Assembly (NCBI RefSeq): GCF_040147005.1
Contig: NZ_JAMSHO010000001.1
Span: 1,736,001-1,800,000, forward strand
From: Halomonas sp. H10-9-1
Lineage (GTDB): Bacteria; Pseudomonadota; Gammaproteobacteria; Pseudomonadales; Halomonadaceae
DNA length: 64,000 nt
Direction: 5' to 3'
Positions within the stretch are counted from its first letter, which is position 1; every line of letters begins with the position of its first letter. A program made the translations under genes and the position numbers. The notes beneath the pieces were generated by a model, which was not told the DNA's origin, searched no databases, and worked only from the letters and a program-made list of their open reading frames with translations. Shown here one piece after another: positions 31,903 to 41,383 of this stretch.

Positions 31903-34308
31903 ATGCAGCAGAACGCTGAACAGACCCTGAGTCTGCCCCTTTTGCCGCTGCGGGATGTGGTCGTCTACCCGCAGATGGTCATTCCCCTGTTCGTGGGTCG
32001 CGAGAAGTCGATCCAGGCGCTGGACGCCGCCATGAGCGCAGACAAGCGTGTGCTGCTGGTCGCCCAGCGCGAGGCCAGCAAGGATGACCCCGACTCCGAT
32101 GATCTCTTCGCCATTGGCACCGTGGCCGAGATCATGCAGCTGCTCAAGCTGCCCGATGGCACCGTCAAGGTGTTGATCGAGGGTGTGTCGCGCGCCGATG
32201 TCGGTGAGCTGCACGCCGGCGAGACCTACACCCGCGCCGAGGCGCTGCTGCGCGAGAGCGTGCCGCTCACCGAGCGTGAGCAGGAGGCGCTGGTGCGCGT
32301 GCTGCTCAACCAGTTCGAGCAGTACGTCAAGATGTCCAAGAAGGTGCCCAACGAGGTGCTCAACTCGCTCTCCGGCATCGAGGACCCCAGCCGCCTGGTA
32401 GATACCATCTGTGCGCACCTGTCGTTGAAGATCGACGACAAGCAGCAGCTGCTGGAGATGGACAGGGTCCGCGATCGTATCGAGCACCTGATGGCGCTGA
32501 TCGAGTCCGAGATCGACCTGCTGCAGGTGGAGAAGCGTATCCGCTCGCGGGTCAAGGACCAGATGGAGAAGTCCCAGCGCGAGTACTACCTCAACGAGCA
32601 GATGAAGGCCATCCAGAAGGAGATGGGCGAGCTCGAGAACGTGCCCAACGAGGCCGAGAAGTACGAGCAGGCCATCGAGGAGTCCGGCATGCCCAAGGAG
32701 GCCCGCGACAAGGCCGTCCAGGAGCTGGGCAAGCTGAAGATGATGTCGCCCAACTCTGCCGAGGCCACGGTGGTGCGCTCCTACCTGGACTGGATGGTGT
32801 CGGTGCCGTGGAAGAAGCGCACCCGGGTCAAGCATGACCTGGTCCATGCCCAGAAGGTGCTGGACGAGGATCACTACGGCCTTGACGAGGTGAAGGCGCG
32901 CATCCTCGAGTACCTGGCGGTGCACAAGCGGGTCAAGAAGCTCAAGGGGCCGGTGCTGTGCCTGGTGGGTCCGCCCGGCGTGGGCAAGACCTCGCTGGGC
33001 AAGTCCATCGCGCGTGCCACCAACCGCAAGTACGTGCGCCTGGCACTGGGCGGGGTGCGTGACGAGTCCGAGATCCGTGGCCACCGGCGCACCTACATCG
33101 GTTCGCTGCCGGGCAAGGTCATCCAGCGCATGTCCCGCGCCGGGGTCAAGAACCCGCTGTTCCTGCTCGATGAGGTTGACAAGATCGGCATGGACCATCG
33201 CGGTGACCCGGCCTCGGCGTTGCTCGAGGTGCTCGACCCGGAGCAGAACGATACCTTCAGCGACCACTACCTGGAGCTGGACTACGACCTCTCCGAGACG
33301 CTGTTCATCTGTACCGCCAACTCGATGAACATCCCGGGGCCGCTGCTCGACCGCATGGAGGTGATCCGCCTGCCCGGCTACACCGAGGACGAGAAGCTGG
33401 CCATCGCCACGCGCTACCTGGTGCCCAAGCAGCTCAAGGCCAACGGCTTCAAGGATGACGAGCTGGCGTTCTCCGATGAGGCGCTGCTCGAGCTGATCCG
33501 CTACTACAGCCGCGAGGCCGGGGTGCGCGAGCTGGAACGCCAGATCGCCAAGGTGTGTCGTAAGGTGCTGCGCGTGCGCCTCGAGAAGGAGAGCCAGGAG
33601 GGGGCCCAGCCACCGATGCTGCTGGCCGCCGCGGATATCGAGGAGTATGCTGGGGTGCGCCGCTACAGCTACGGGCTGGCCGATCAGGAGGATCAGGTCG
33701 GTCGCGTCACCGGGCTGGCCTGGACCTCGGTGGGGGGTGAGCTGCTCAGCATCGAGTCGGTGGTGACCCCGGGCAAGGGGCGCGTCAACAAGACCGGCTC
33801 GCTGGGCGACGTGATGAAGGAGTCGGTGAGCGCCGCCCACACCGTGGTTCGCGCCCGAGCGCTCTCCCTGGGCATCGACCCCGAGCGCTTCGAGAAGGAA
33901 GACCTGCATATCCACGTGCCCGAGGGCGCCACGCCCAAGGATGGCCCCAGCGCGGGTATCGCCATGGTCACTGCCATGGTTTCTGCCTATACCGGTCGGC
34001 CGGTGCGCTGCGATGTGGCCATGACCGGCGAGGTCAATCTGCGCGGCGAAGTGATGCCCATCGGTGGCCTGAAGGAGAAATTGCTGGCCGCCAGGCGCGG
34101 TGGTATAAAGACCGTGCTGGTACCCGAGGAAAATCGCCGGGACCTCAAGGAGGTGCCGGATAATATCAAGGAGGCTCTCGATATCAGGCCGGTACGCTGG
34201 ATCGACGAGGTGCTTGCGGTGGCATTAGCTAAAAGGAATGAGGAATCCGAGGGGGAGGCCCGTTCCGAAGATGCCGCTTCATCACAGTCAATGATCAGCA
34301 CGCATTGA
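31903..34308 (+). CDS. lon: ATP-dependent protease Lon
   Basis: The 801-residue protein has the LON N-terminal domain ([23 protein letters not shown]), coiled-coil middle, Walker [12 protein letters not shown], Walker [11 protein letters not shown], and the Ser-Lys protease site: Ser683 in [10 protein letters not shown] and Lys726 in [10 protein letters not shown], 43 residues apart. It degrades damaged and regulatory proteins. It has its own heat-shock promoter and follows clpX as in most gammaproteobacteria. The C-terminal tail is acidic and Ser-rich. Confidence 0.97.
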   Translation: MQQNAEQTLSLPLLPLRDVVVYPQMVIPLFVGREKSIQALDAAMSADKRVLLVAQREASKDDPDSDDLFAIGTVAEIMQLLKLPDGTVKVLIEGVSRADVGELHAGETYTRAEALLRESVPLTEREQEALVRVLLNQFEQYVKMSKKVPNEVLNSLSGIEDPSRLVDTICAHLSLKIDDKQQLLEMDRVRDRIEHLMALIESEIDLLQVEKRIRSRVKDQMEKSQREYYLNEQMKAIQKEMGELENVPNEAEKYEQAIEESGMPKEARDKAVQELGKLKMMSPNSAEATVVRSYLDWMVSVPWKKRTRVKHDLVHAQKVLDEDHYGLDEVKARILEYLAVHKRVKKLKGPVLCLVGPPGVGKTSLGKSIARATNRKYVRLALGGVRDESEIRGHRRTYIGSLPGKVIQRMSRAGVKNPLFLLDEVDKIGMDHRGDPASALLEVLDPEQNDTFSDHYLELDYDLSETLFICTANSMNIPGPLLDRMEVIRLPGYTEDEKLAIATRYLVPKQLKANGFKDDELAFSDEALLELIRYYSREAGVRELERQIAKVCRKVLRVRLEKESQEGAQPPMLLAAADIEEYAGVRRYSYGLADQEDQVGRVTGLAWTSVGGELLSIESVVTPGKGRVNKTGSLGDVMKESVSAAHTVVRARALSLGIDPERFEKEDLHIHVPEGATPKDGPSAGIAMVTAMVSAYTGRPVRCDVAMTGEVNLRGEVMPIGGLKEKLLAARRGGIKTVLVPEENRRDLKEVPDNIKEALDIRPVRWIDEVLAVALAKRNEESEGEARSEDAASSQSMISTH

Positions 34309-34373
34309 GATCAATTTCCCCACCATTATTTTGCTCAAAGCCTGATATGGTGGGGCTTTGCCCCGAATGTTGC

Positions 34374-34403
34374 TTGACAGCGCTTTCTCCGCATTGCTAT
34401 AAA
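34374..34403 (+). promoter_or_regulatory. hupB promoter
   Basis: TTGACA (34374-34379), an 18-bp spacer and TATAAA (34398-34403) form a near-consensus sigma-70 promoter, 83 bp upstream of hupB. Just before it, CCCCACCA (34318-34325) and TGGTGGGG (34348-34355) can pair as a weak end signal for lon. Confidence 0.75.
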
Positions 34404-34485
34404 TTACCTCATGCTGTGATCGTGCTTGTCGGTTGAAATGCCGGTTCGATTGGAGCCAATTTCCGAAAAAGTCAAGGGGTGAAGT

Positions 34486-34758
34486 GTGAACAAGTCTGAG
34501 CTGATCGAAGCCATCGCCGCGTCTGCCGATATTCCCAAGGCTTCTGCCGCGCGTGCCCTGGATGCCATGGTGGAAGCCGTGACCGATAGCCTCAAGAAAG
34601 GCGACAGTGTTTCCCTCGTCGGCTTCGGTACCTTCCTCGTGAAGGAGCGTGCCGCGCGTACCGGTCGCAACCCCCAGACCGGCCAGCCAATCGAGATCAA
34701 GGCGGCCAAGGTACCCGGTTTCAAGGCCGGCAAGGCGCTGAAGGATTCCGTCAACTGA
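34486..34758 (+). CDS. hupB: DNA-binding protein HU-beta
   Basis: This 90-residue protein is a typical [40 protein letters not shown], the DNA-binding arm [34 protein letters not shown] with the intercalating Pro. It bends and compacts DNA. It starts at GTG 34486, with AAGGGG 8 nt before. Its own strong promoter and terminator frame the gene. Confidence 0.97.
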   Translation: MNKSELIEAIAASADIPKASAARALDAMVEAVTDSLKKGDSVSLVGFGTFLVKERAARTGRNPQTGQPIEIKAAKVPGFKAGKALKDSVN

Positions 34759-34825
34759 TCCTGGGTCAATCTGGAGATGCGCGCCGCCCGCGCCGCTGAC
34801 GGTTGACCGCCGATGGTTGATTGAT

Positions 34826-34864
34826 ACAGGCGCATCGCCCCCGGCGGTGCGCCTGTCTTCGTTT
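34826..34864 (+). terminator. hupB terminator
   Basis: ACAGGCGCATCGCC pairs with GGCGGTGCGCCTGT (one T-G pair) around a short C-rich loop, followed by CTTCGTTTT. It lies about 68 bp after hupB. Confidence 0.75.
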
Positions 34865-34920
34865 TACGGACTCCAGTCCCTACTCGCTATCCATTTCGAG
34901 GCAACACTTCCGAGGCCAGC

Positions 34921-36735
34921 ATGCTGCAAAGTATTCGAGACCGCTCCCGAAGCTGGGGAGCCAAGATCATCGTCGGGGCAGTGGTCGTGACCATGGCGCT
35001 GTTCGGCGTTGAGTCGCTGGTGGGCCTGTTCGGCAACAGCGGTGACGAGGTCGCCGAGGTCAACGGTGAACCGATCATGCGCCAGGAGCTCGAGCTGACC
35101 GTACAGCGGGCCATCCGCAGCGGTCAGGTGCCCCCCGAGCAGGAGCGCGCGCTGCGTGGCCAGATGCTCGATGAGCTGATCACCGACAAGGTGCTGAGCC
35201 AGTATGCCGAGCAGGGTGGGTTGCACCTCTCCGAGGCGCAGCTCGACCAGATCATCGTGTCGCTGCCCGAGTTCCAGGACCAGGAGGGGCGTTTCGACAG
35301 CGAGCTGTTCCGCAACCGCCTGGCCAGTGCCGGCTACACGCCGGTGGGCTTTCGCGACCAGCTGCGTCGAGACATGAAGCAGCAGCAGCTGCAGCAGGGG
35401 CTGGCGTTCAGCGACTTTAGCCTGCCCAGCGAAGAGCGGCGCCTGGCCGAACTGCAGCGCCAGACACGGACCTTCCGCCACGCGGCCCTGGATGGCAGCT
35501 CGCTGGAGGAGATCGTCCCCTCCGAGGCGGCCATCGAGGCGTACTACGCGGAGCACCAGGACAACTTCCGGCGGCCCGAGCAGGTGCGCCTGAACTACGT
35601 GGTGCTCGACCGCCAGGCGATGGCCGAGCAGGTGGAGGTCGACGAGGAGGCGCTGCGCGACGCCTGGCGCGAGCAGACCGCCGGCGCCGATCGCCGCCTC
35701 TCGCACATCATGCTGAGCTTCGGCGCCGAGCGTACCCGCGAGGAGGCGATGGCTGAGCTGGAGGAGGTGCAGGCGCGCCTCGCCGAGGGGGAGCCCTTCG
35801 CCGAGCTGGCCGCCCGGGTCTCCGACGACACGGTCTCCGCCGAGCAGGGGGGCGACCTGGGCGTGGTCAGCCGCGGCTTCTTCGGCGATGCCTTCGACGA
35901 GGCCGCCTTCTCCCTGGGCGAGGGCGAGGTGTCGGAGATCGTCGAGACCGACAACGGCCTGCATTTGCTGACCGTGACCGCGCTGGAGCGCGAGCCGTTC
36001 GAGTCGATGCGTGACGACCTGCGCCGCGAGCTGGCCCTGAGCCGGGTCTCCGGCGAGTTCAACGACAGGGCCCAGCAGCTGATCGATGAGAGCTTTGCCG
36101 CCGATGACCTGGCGAGCGTCGCCGAGGACCTGGGGCTCGAGCTTCAGACCAGCGACTGGGTCTCCCGCGACGCCGCCGAGGGTGTGCTCTCCGAGCCGGG
36201 TGTGATGGCCCAGGCCTTCAGTGCCGATGTGCTCGAGGAGGGCTACAACAGCGAGGTGATCGAGCTGGATAACGACCGCCGCCTGGTGCTGCGCGTGGCC
36301 GAGCACCGCGAGGCGACCACCCTGCCGCTGGTTGATGTGCGCGACGCGGTGGCCGCTGAAGTCGAGGCCGGGCTGCGGCGCGACGCGCTGCGTGCCCGGG
36401 CCGATGAACTGGTCGCCGCGCTGCGCGACGGCGAGTCGGTCGAGCTCGACTGGCAGCAGGCCGAGGCGGTCAGCCGCCAGCAGAGCCAGGGCCTGTCGCG
36501 CACCCTGGTGGACGCGGCCTTCCGACTGCCGACTCCGGAGGGGGAGTCCCCCGCGTATGGCCGGGTGGTCGATGGCGAGCGTGCCGTGATCATCGCCCTT
36601 CAGTCGGTCGGTGAAGGCGAGGTCGATGAGCAGGTCGAGCAGTTCGTCGCCTCCATGGCCGAGCGCCTGCGCGCTCAGGCCGCCATCCAGGGGCTGGTCG
36701 AGCACCTGCGCAGCGCGGCGGAGATTCGCCGCTAG
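34921..36735 (+). CDS. ppiD: Periplasmic folding chaperone PpiD
   Basis: The 604-residue protein has an N-terminal membrane anchor (about 14-37: AKIIVGAVVVTMALFGVESLVGLF), a SurA-like chaperone part (VAEVNGEPIMRQELELTVQRAI onward) and a parvulin domain (about 255-350: RRLSHIMLSFGAERTREEAMAELEEVQARLAEGEPFAELAARVSDD with GGDLGVVSRGFFGDAFDEAAF). PpiD sits at the Sec translocon and helps outer membrane proteins leave it. hupB-ppiD order is conserved in gammaproteobacteria. Confidence 0.93.
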   Translation: MLQSIRDRSRSWGAKIIVGAVVVTMALFGVESLVGLFGNSGDEVAEVNGEPIMRQELELTVQRAIRSGQVPPEQERALRGQMLDELITDKVLSQYAEQGGLHLSEAQLDQIIVSLPEFQDQEGRFDSELFRNRLASAGYTPVGFRDQLRRDMKQQQLQQGLAFSDFSLPSEERRLAELQRQTRTFRHAALDGSSLEEIVPSEAAIEAYYAEHQDNFRRPEQVRLNYVVLDRQAMAEQVEVDEEALRDAWREQTAGADRRLSHIMLSFGAERTREEAMAELEEVQARLAEGEPFAELAARVSDDTVSAEQGGDLGVVSRGFFGDAFDEAAFSLGEGEVSEIVETDNGLHLLTVTALEREPFESMRDDLRRELALSRVSGEFNDRAQQLIDESFAADDLASVAEDLGLELQTSDWVSRDAAEGVLSEPGVMAQAFSADVLEEGYNSEVIELDNDRRLVLRVAEHREATTLPLVDVRDAVAAEVEAGLRRDALRARADELVAALRDGESVELDWQQAEAVSRQQSQGLSRTLVDAAFRLPTPEGESPAYGRVVDGERAVIIALQSVGEGEVDEQVEQFVASMAERLRAQAAIQGLVEHLRSAAEIRR

Positions 36736-36758
36736 GACCTGCGGCAAGCGGCAGCGAC

Positions 36759-36799
36759 AAGGAGCAAGCTTCAAGGAATCCCCTTGGCTTGCTCCTTTT
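36759..36799 (+). terminator. ppiD terminator
   Basis: AAGGAGCAAGC (36759-36769) pairs with GCTTGCTCCTT (36787-36797), with an inner CAAGG/CCTTG pairing, followed by TTTT (36796-36799). Confidence 0.8.
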
Positions 36800-36850
36800 G
36801 CGTGGCTCGGCTGACTCCTTGCCCCCTTGCCCCCTTGCCGCTTGTTCCTT

Positions 36851-36890
36851 GATCCCTTGATCCCTTGACCCCTTGATCCCTTGATCCCTT
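36851..36890. repeat. Five tandem copies of GATCCCTT
   Basis: Bases 36851-36890 are exactly five 8-bp units of GATCCCTT; the third is GACCCCTT. A looser run of CCCTTG-like units precedes them (about 36820-36850). The array ends 2 bp before the Zur-box-like site. Confidence 0.9.
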
Positions 36891-36892
36891 CA

Positions 36893-36916
36893 GAAATGTT
36901 ATCATGTAACATTATG
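36893..36916. promoter_or_regulatory. Zur-box-like operator
   Basis: AATGTTA (36895-36901) and TAACATT (36907-36913) are perfect arms around TCATG, inside a GAAATGTTAT...TAACATTATG context that follows the gammaproteobacterial Zur consensus. It ends 18 bp before the COG0523 GTPase start, so zinc-responsive repression is expected. Confidence 0.75.
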
Positions 36917-36934
36917 ACCCCCGAGAGGATCCTT

Positions 36935-37993
36935 ATGCCCGCCCCCCTGGTCAATATTCCCGTCCACCTGATCACCGGCTTTCTGGGCAGCGGCAAGAGC
37001 ACGCTCATCCACCACTTGATCGAGCAGAAGCCGCCCGGCGAGCGCTGGGCGGTACTGATCAACGAGTTCGGCCAGGTGGGCATCGACCAGGCGATGTTCG
37101 AGTCCCGCGATGACCTGGTGGTCAAGGGGCTTCCCGGGGGCTGCCTCTGCTGCCAGCTGGCTTTCGTCCTGCAGGCGACCCTGGTCAACCTGCTCCATCG
37201 CCACCGGCCCGACCGGGTGATCATCGAGCCTTCGGGGCTGGGGCATCCGGCGGGGCTGCTGGAGGTGCTGCGTGGGGAGGCCTTCGCCGAGGTGCTCGAC
37301 GTGCGTAGCGTGGTGGCCCTTCTCGATCCTCGCCGCCTGGACGATCCGCGTGCCCGGGAGCACGAGACCTTCCGTGACCAGCTCGCCATGGCCGATGGCG
37401 TGGCCATGACCATGATCGACCTGGCCACGCCGTCCCAGTTGGCCGCGGCGCGGCAGTGGCTGGAGCGGCTGTGGCCGCCCAAGGGCTGGATTCTCGAGGC
37501 GCCCGGCGCCGAGCTGCCCCTGGCGAGGCTGACGGCGGGGGAGCGGGAGGTGTCAGCCCGGCGGGTGGCCGAGAGCGCTACCCATCGCCGGCTGCGACCG
37601 GCGGCCGGCGACGCGCATGGCATGCAGGGCGTGGTGCTGGAGGCGTTTGCCGAGGCGCTGCCCGAGCCGGGCAGGCCCCGGCGGGAGGCCGGCCGCGCCC
37701 TGGGCCACGCCACCCTGGGGTGGCGCTGGCATCCGCGGGACCTCTTCGATCTGGATCGCCTGGGCGAGCGCCTGGGTGGGTTGCCGGGCTCCCTCCGGGT
37801 GAAGGGGGTCTTTCACACCGCTGCCGGCTGGAAGCTCTACAATCGCGCCGATGGTGCGGTGAGCCTCACCGACAGCGCCTGGCGGCGCGACTCGCGTCTC
37901 GAGGTCATCGGCCAGGCGGGGGAGTTGCCCGACGCCGAGTCGCTGGAGGCGCTGTTGCAGAGCTGTCTCAGCGGTCCAGTGGAAACGCCTTGA
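36935..37993 (+). CDS. COG0523 (CobW/P47K) GTPase, probably a Zur-regulated zinc metallochaperone
   Basis: The 352-residue protein has Walker A GFLGSGKST (15-23), the metal motif GCLCC (69-73), INEFGQVGIDQ (switch), and RVIIEPSGLGHPAGLLEVL. A CobW C-terminal domain follows (VLEAFAEALPE...VKGVFHTAAGWKLYNRADG). COG0523 proteins deliver or activate metal sites; the Zur-like box upstream suggests zinc starvation (the ZigA/ZagA type). The start at 36935 has GAGAGGA before it. ATG 36914 would overlap the operator. Its 3' end overlaps lpxH by 26 bp, tail to tail. Confidence 0.88.
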   Translation: MPAPLVNIPVHLITGFLGSGKSTLIHHLIEQKPPGERWAVLINEFGQVGIDQAMFESRDDLVVKGLPGGCLCCQLAFVLQATLVNLLHRHRPDRVIIEPSGLGHPAGLLEVLRGEAFAEVLDVRSVVALLDPRRLDDPRAREHETFRDQLAMADGVAMTMIDLATPSQLAAARQWLERLWPPKGWILEAPGAELPLARLTAGEREVSARRVAESATHRRLRPAAGDAHGMQGVVLEAFAEALPEPGRPRREAGRALGHATLGWRWHPRDLFDLDRLGERLGGLPGSLRVKGVFHTAAGWKLYNRADGAVSLTDSAWRRDSRLEVIGQAGELPDAESLEALLQSCLSGPVETP

Positions 37994-38729
37994 GCCGCGG
38001 CGCACCGCCGTCGACCACGATCTCCCAGCCCTTGGCGGGCTGCCAGTCGCCCAGCACGATACGCTGTGCGGGCTGGCCGTCGACCTCGAGCTCATGCACC
38101 GCGGGGCGGTGGGTGTGGCCGTGGATCAGCGTGGTGACGCCGTATTCGGCCATCACCCTGACCACCTCCTCGGGCGTCACGTCCATGATGTCCTCGGCCT
38201 TGTTGGAGTTGGCCTCGCCGGACTGGGCACGCAGCTGGCCGGCCAGGGCGATGCGCTGGTCGATGGGCATCGACAGCACCTGCTGCTGCCACAGCGGATG
38301 GCGGGCCTGGGCGCGGAAGGCCTGGTAGGCCTCGTCGCGGGTGCACAGGGTGTCGCCGTGCATCAGCAGTATCGGCTGGCCGCCGAGTTCGACCACGCTG
38401 GGCTCCGGGAGCAGGGTGGCGCCGGCTTCCCGGGCGAAGCGCTCGCCCAGCAGGAAGTCGCGATTGCCGTGCATCAGGAAGATCTCGGTGCCGTCCTCGG
38501 CCAGGCGCTTCAGCGCACGGGTGATGCGCGCGGCCAGGTCGGCATTGCCGGTGGGGTCGGCACCGGCGAGGTCCAGCAGGTCATCGCCGATCCAGGCCTC
38601 GAAGAAGTCACCGAGGATATACAGGGCATCGCTGCCGCAGGCGCGCTCTTCCAGCCAGCGCAGGAAGCCCTCGGTGATCTCGGGGGCGCCGGGCTGGAGG
38701 TGCAGGTCGGAAATCAGCAGGGTGGCCAT
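37968..38729 (-). CDS. lpxH: UDP-2,3-diacylglucosamine hydrolase
   Basis: The 253-residue protein is a calcineurin-like phosphoesterase with LpxH motifs: ISDLHLQP (D8, H10), ILGDFFEAWIGDD, MHGNRDFLLG, LMHGDTLCTRDEAYQ and HGHTHRPAVH. It hydrolyses UDP-2,3-diacylglucosamine to lipid X in lipid A synthesis at the inner membrane. It follows ppiB on the same strand, 79 bp away, as in many gammaproteobacteria. Confidence 0.95.
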   Translation of the reverse strand: MATLLISDLHLQPGAPEITEGFLRWLEERACGSDALYILGDFFEAWIGDDLLDLAGADPTGNADLAARITRALKRLAEDGTEIFLMHGNRDFLLGERFAREAGATLLPEPSVVELGGQPILLMHGDTLCTRDEAYQAFRAQARHPLWQQQVLSMPIDQRIALAGQLRAQSGEANSNKAEDIMDVTPEEVVRVMAEYGVTTLIHGHTHRPAVHELEVDGQPAQRIVLGDWQPAKGWEIVVDGGAPRLKAFPLDR

Positions 38730-38808
38730 GGTGGTGGGTTCCCGGGTCGTGCGTCGCAGGGCAAGACGCCCGCACGGGGCGGGCGCCGGAAGGGGCAGGG
38801 CAGGCGGA

Positions 38809-39306
38809 TCAGGCTTCCTTCACGTAGGCCTTTTCGATCAGCACGTCCTGGGCCGGCACGTCGGCGTGCATGCCGCGGCGGGTGGTCTCGACGTTCTTGA
38901 TCTTCTCGACCACGTCCATGCCGTCGACCACGCGCCCGAACACGCAGTAGCCCCAGCCCTGGATGGACTTGCCGCTGTGGTTGAGGAAGGTGTTGTCGGC
39001 GACGTTGATGAAGAACTGGGCGGTGGCGGAGTGCGGATCCTGGGTGCGCGCCATGGCCAGGGTGCCCTTGTCGTTGGCCAGGCCGTTGTCGGCTTCGTTC
39101 TCGATCGGGTCGCGGGTCGGCTTCTGGTTGAACTCCTCGTCGAAGCCGCCGCCCTGGATCATGAAGCCCTCGATCACGCGGTGGAAGAGGGTGCCGTCGT
39201 AGAAGCCGTCGCGCACATACTGTTCGAAGTTGGCGGCGGTCTTGGGGGCCTTCTCGTGGTCGAGCTCGACGCTGATGTCGCCGTAGGTGGTCTGCAGAAC
39301 GATCAT
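38809..39306 (-). CDS. ppiB: Cytoplasmic peptidyl-prolyl isomerase B (cyclophilin)
   Basis: The 165-residue protein is a PpiB cyclophilin: [68 protein letters not shown], with catalytic Arg in FHRV. Length and lack of signal peptide mark the cytoplasmic form. It is probably co-transcribed with lpxH and diverges from glnS. Confidence 0.95.
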   Translation of the reverse strand: MIVLQTTYGDISVELDHEKAPKTAANFEQYVRDGFYDGTLFHRVIEGFMIQGGGFDEEFNQKPTRDPIENEADNGLANDKGTLAMARTQDPHSATAQFFINVADNTFLNHSGKSIQGWGYCVFGRVVDGMDVVEKIKNVETTRRGMHADVPAQDVLIEKAYVKEA

Positions 39307-39669
39307 GGGTAAGTTCCTGAGTGTTAAAAGGGCTTCGCCTTGGCGTTGCCCGTGGGCGTGGCGCTATAATACCGGTTTTGCTTCCATGCGCGAAGCGAGC
39401 AAGGGGGGCACATCGGCGTTGGGCGGCCGGCGTTGCCTGTAGCGAGAGGCGCCGGGGACAGGCCGAAGAGGAGGTCCTACGCCAGGGATGGCGTCGGTAG
39501 CGCCCAGGGAGGGGTTCACAGCGCCTCCTCGCAGGCCTGTCGCCGGATCAGCCTCGAGCGATGCCGTGCATGTGACTTCCCCCGGCGCCCCTGGTTTCAT
39601 GGCCGCCAGCTGCCTTGCACTTATGCCACCAGGCCCGCACCCTTCAATTCAGAGGTCGATTTTCCCACT
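39307..39669 (+). other. Divergent ppiB-glnS intergenic region
   Basis: The 363-bp gap contains a perfect TATAAT (39365-39370) with no clear -35 partner (TTGGCG at 39340 gives a 19-bp spacer) and a roughly 100-bp palindromic element (39451-39546). No gene is supported. Confidence 0.55.
39451..39546. repeat. Long imperfect palindromic element upstream of glnS
   Basis: Outer arms GCCGGGGACAGGCC (39451-39464) and GGCCTGTCGCCGG (39534-39546), inner arms GAGGAGG (39468-39474) and CCTCCTC (39524-39530), and a central TACGCCA/TGGCGTC hairpin (39478-39496) pair in register. The whole looks like a MITE or dispersed REP-type unit of the kind I associate with halomonads, in the leader of glnS. Confidence 0.65.
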
Positions 39670-41382
39670 ATGTCCACCGACACCACCAGCGCGCCGAACT
39701 TTATTCGCAATCAGATTCGTGACGAGATCGAGGCCGGCCGCGACGGCAAGATCGTGACCCGCTTCCCGCCGGAGCCCAACGGCTTCCTGCATATCGGACA
39801 CGCCAAGTCGATCTGTCTCAACTTCGGGCTGGCCGAGCAGTTCGGTGGCGACTGTCACCTGCGCTTCGATGACACCAACCCGGCCAAGGAGGAGCAGGCC
39901 TATATCGACGCGATCAAGGAGGACGTCAGCTGGCTGGGCTTCGAGTGGGTGGGGGAGGTGCGCTTCGCCTCCGACTACTTCGACCAGCTCTACGCCTGGG
40001 CCCAGCACCTGGTGCGCGAGGGCAAGGCCTATGTCGACGACCTCTCGCCGGACGAGATCCGCGAATACCGCGGCACCCTGACCGAGCCGGGTCGCCCGAG
40101 CCCCTATTGCGAGCGGAGCCCCGAGGAGAACCTCGATCTGCTGGAGCGCATGCGCGCCGGCGAGTTTGCCGAGGGCGAGAGGGTGCTGCGGGCGAAGATC
40201 GACATGGCCTCGCCCAATATCAACCTGCGCGATCCGATCCTCTACCGCATTCGCCACGCCACGCACCACCAGACCGGCGACAAGTGGAAGATCTACCCCT
40301 CCTACGACTTCACCCATGGCCAGTCCGACGCCATCGAGGGGATCACCCACTCCATCTGCACCCTGGAGTTCGAGGATCACCGTCCGCTCTACGAGTGGTT
40401 TCTCGACAACCTGCCGGTGCCGGCCAAGCCGCGCCAGATCGAGTTCGCGCGCCTGAACCTCAACTACACCCTGACCTCCAAGCGCAAGCTCAAGCTGCTG
40501 GTGGATCAGGGCATTGTCGATGGCTGGGACGATCCGCGCCTGCCGACCATTTCCGGGATGCGGCGGCGCGGCTATACGCCGGCCTCGATCCGCAAGTTCT
40601 GCGAGATGATCGGGGTGACCCGCGCCGACGGCGGCCTGGTGGATATCGCCATGCTCTATCACGCCATTCGCGCCGACCTCGAGGACAATGCGCCGCGGGC
40701 CATGGCCGTGCTCAAGCCGCTGAAGGTGGTGCTGACCAACGTGCCGGAGGGTCATGAGGAGATCTATGAGGTGCCCGGACACCCGGCGCGGGAGGATATG
40801 CCGGTGCGCCGCGTGCCCTTCACGCGCGAGATCTATATCGACCAGGACGACTTCATGGAGGAGCCGCCCAAGAAGTTCTTCCGCCTGGCACCGGGCAAGG
40901 AGGTGCGGCTGCGCAACGCCTATGTGATCCGCTGCGACGAGGTGATCAAGGACGCTGCCGGCGAGGTCACCGAGCTGCGCTGCTCGGTGGACTGGGACAC
41001 CCTCGGCAAGAATCCGGAAGGGCGCAAGGTCAAGGGCGTGATCCACTGGGTCAGCGTCGAGCATGGCGTGCCCATGGAGGTGCGACTCTACGACAACCTC
41101 TTCCTCGAGGAGCAGCCGGACAAGGACAAGGATGCCGATTTCCTGGAGCACCTGAACCCCGAGTCGCTGGTGGTCTGCCAGGCCGTGGGCGAGCCGAGCC
41201 TGGCCGGGACAGAGGCCGAGAGCCGCTTCCAGTTCGAGCGCATGGGCTATTTCTGCGCCGACCGTCATGCCGCCGCCGAGGGCCGCCTGGTGTTCAACCG
41301 TACCGTGGGGCTGAAGGACGGCTGGGCCAAGGTTCAGAAGAAGGACGGCCAGAAGAGTGACCAGGACAAGCAGAAGGGTTGA
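39670..41382 (+). CDS. glnS: Glutaminyl-tRNA synthetase
   Basis: The 570-residue protein is class I Gln[25 protein letters not shown] with HIGH at 41-44, [51 protein letters not shown] (KMSKS equivalent), and the beta-barrel anticodon domain ([31 protein letters not shown]). It charges tRNA-Gln. Start ATG 39670 agrees with family N-termini. cysS follows 1 bp later, so the two aminoacyl-tRNA synthetases form an operon. Confidence 0.97.
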   Translation: MSTDTTSAPNFIRNQIRDEIEAGRDGKIVTRFPPEPNGFLHIGHAKSICLNFGLAEQFGGDCHLRFDDTNPAKEEQAYIDAIKEDVSWLGFEWVGEVRFASDYFDQLYAWAQHLVREGKAYVDDLSPDEIREYRGTLTEPGRPSPYCERSPEENLDLLERMRAGEFAEGERVLRAKIDMASPNINLRDPILYRIRHATHHQTGDKWKIYPSYDFTHGQSDAIEGITHSICTLEFEDHRPLYEWFLDNLPVPAKPRQIEFARLNLNYTLTSKRKLKLLVDQGIVDGWDDPRLPTISGMRRRGYTPASIRKFCEMIGVTRADGGLVDIAMLYHAIRADLEDNAPRAMAVLKPLKVVLTNVPEGHEEIYEVPGHPAREDMPVRRVPFTREIYIDQDDFMEEPPKKFFRLAPGKEVRLRNAYVIRCDEVIKDAAGEVTELRCSVDWDTLGKNPEGRKVKGVIHWVSVEHGVPMEVRLYDNLFLEEQPDKDKDADFLEHLNPESLVVCQAVGEPSLAGTEAESRFQFERMGYFCADRHAAAEGRLVFNRTVGLKDGWAKVQKKDGQKSDQDKQKG

Positions 41383-41383
41383 T

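Noticed and set aside
30178..33915. A 1245-codon open frame on the minus strand across clpX and lon
   Set aside because: It is antisense to two certain genes, has a low-complexity Leu/His/Val composition and arises from the GC-rich codon pattern.
36836..36890. Possible CRISPR array
   Set aside because: The units are 8 bp without spacers, so it is a simple tandem repeat.
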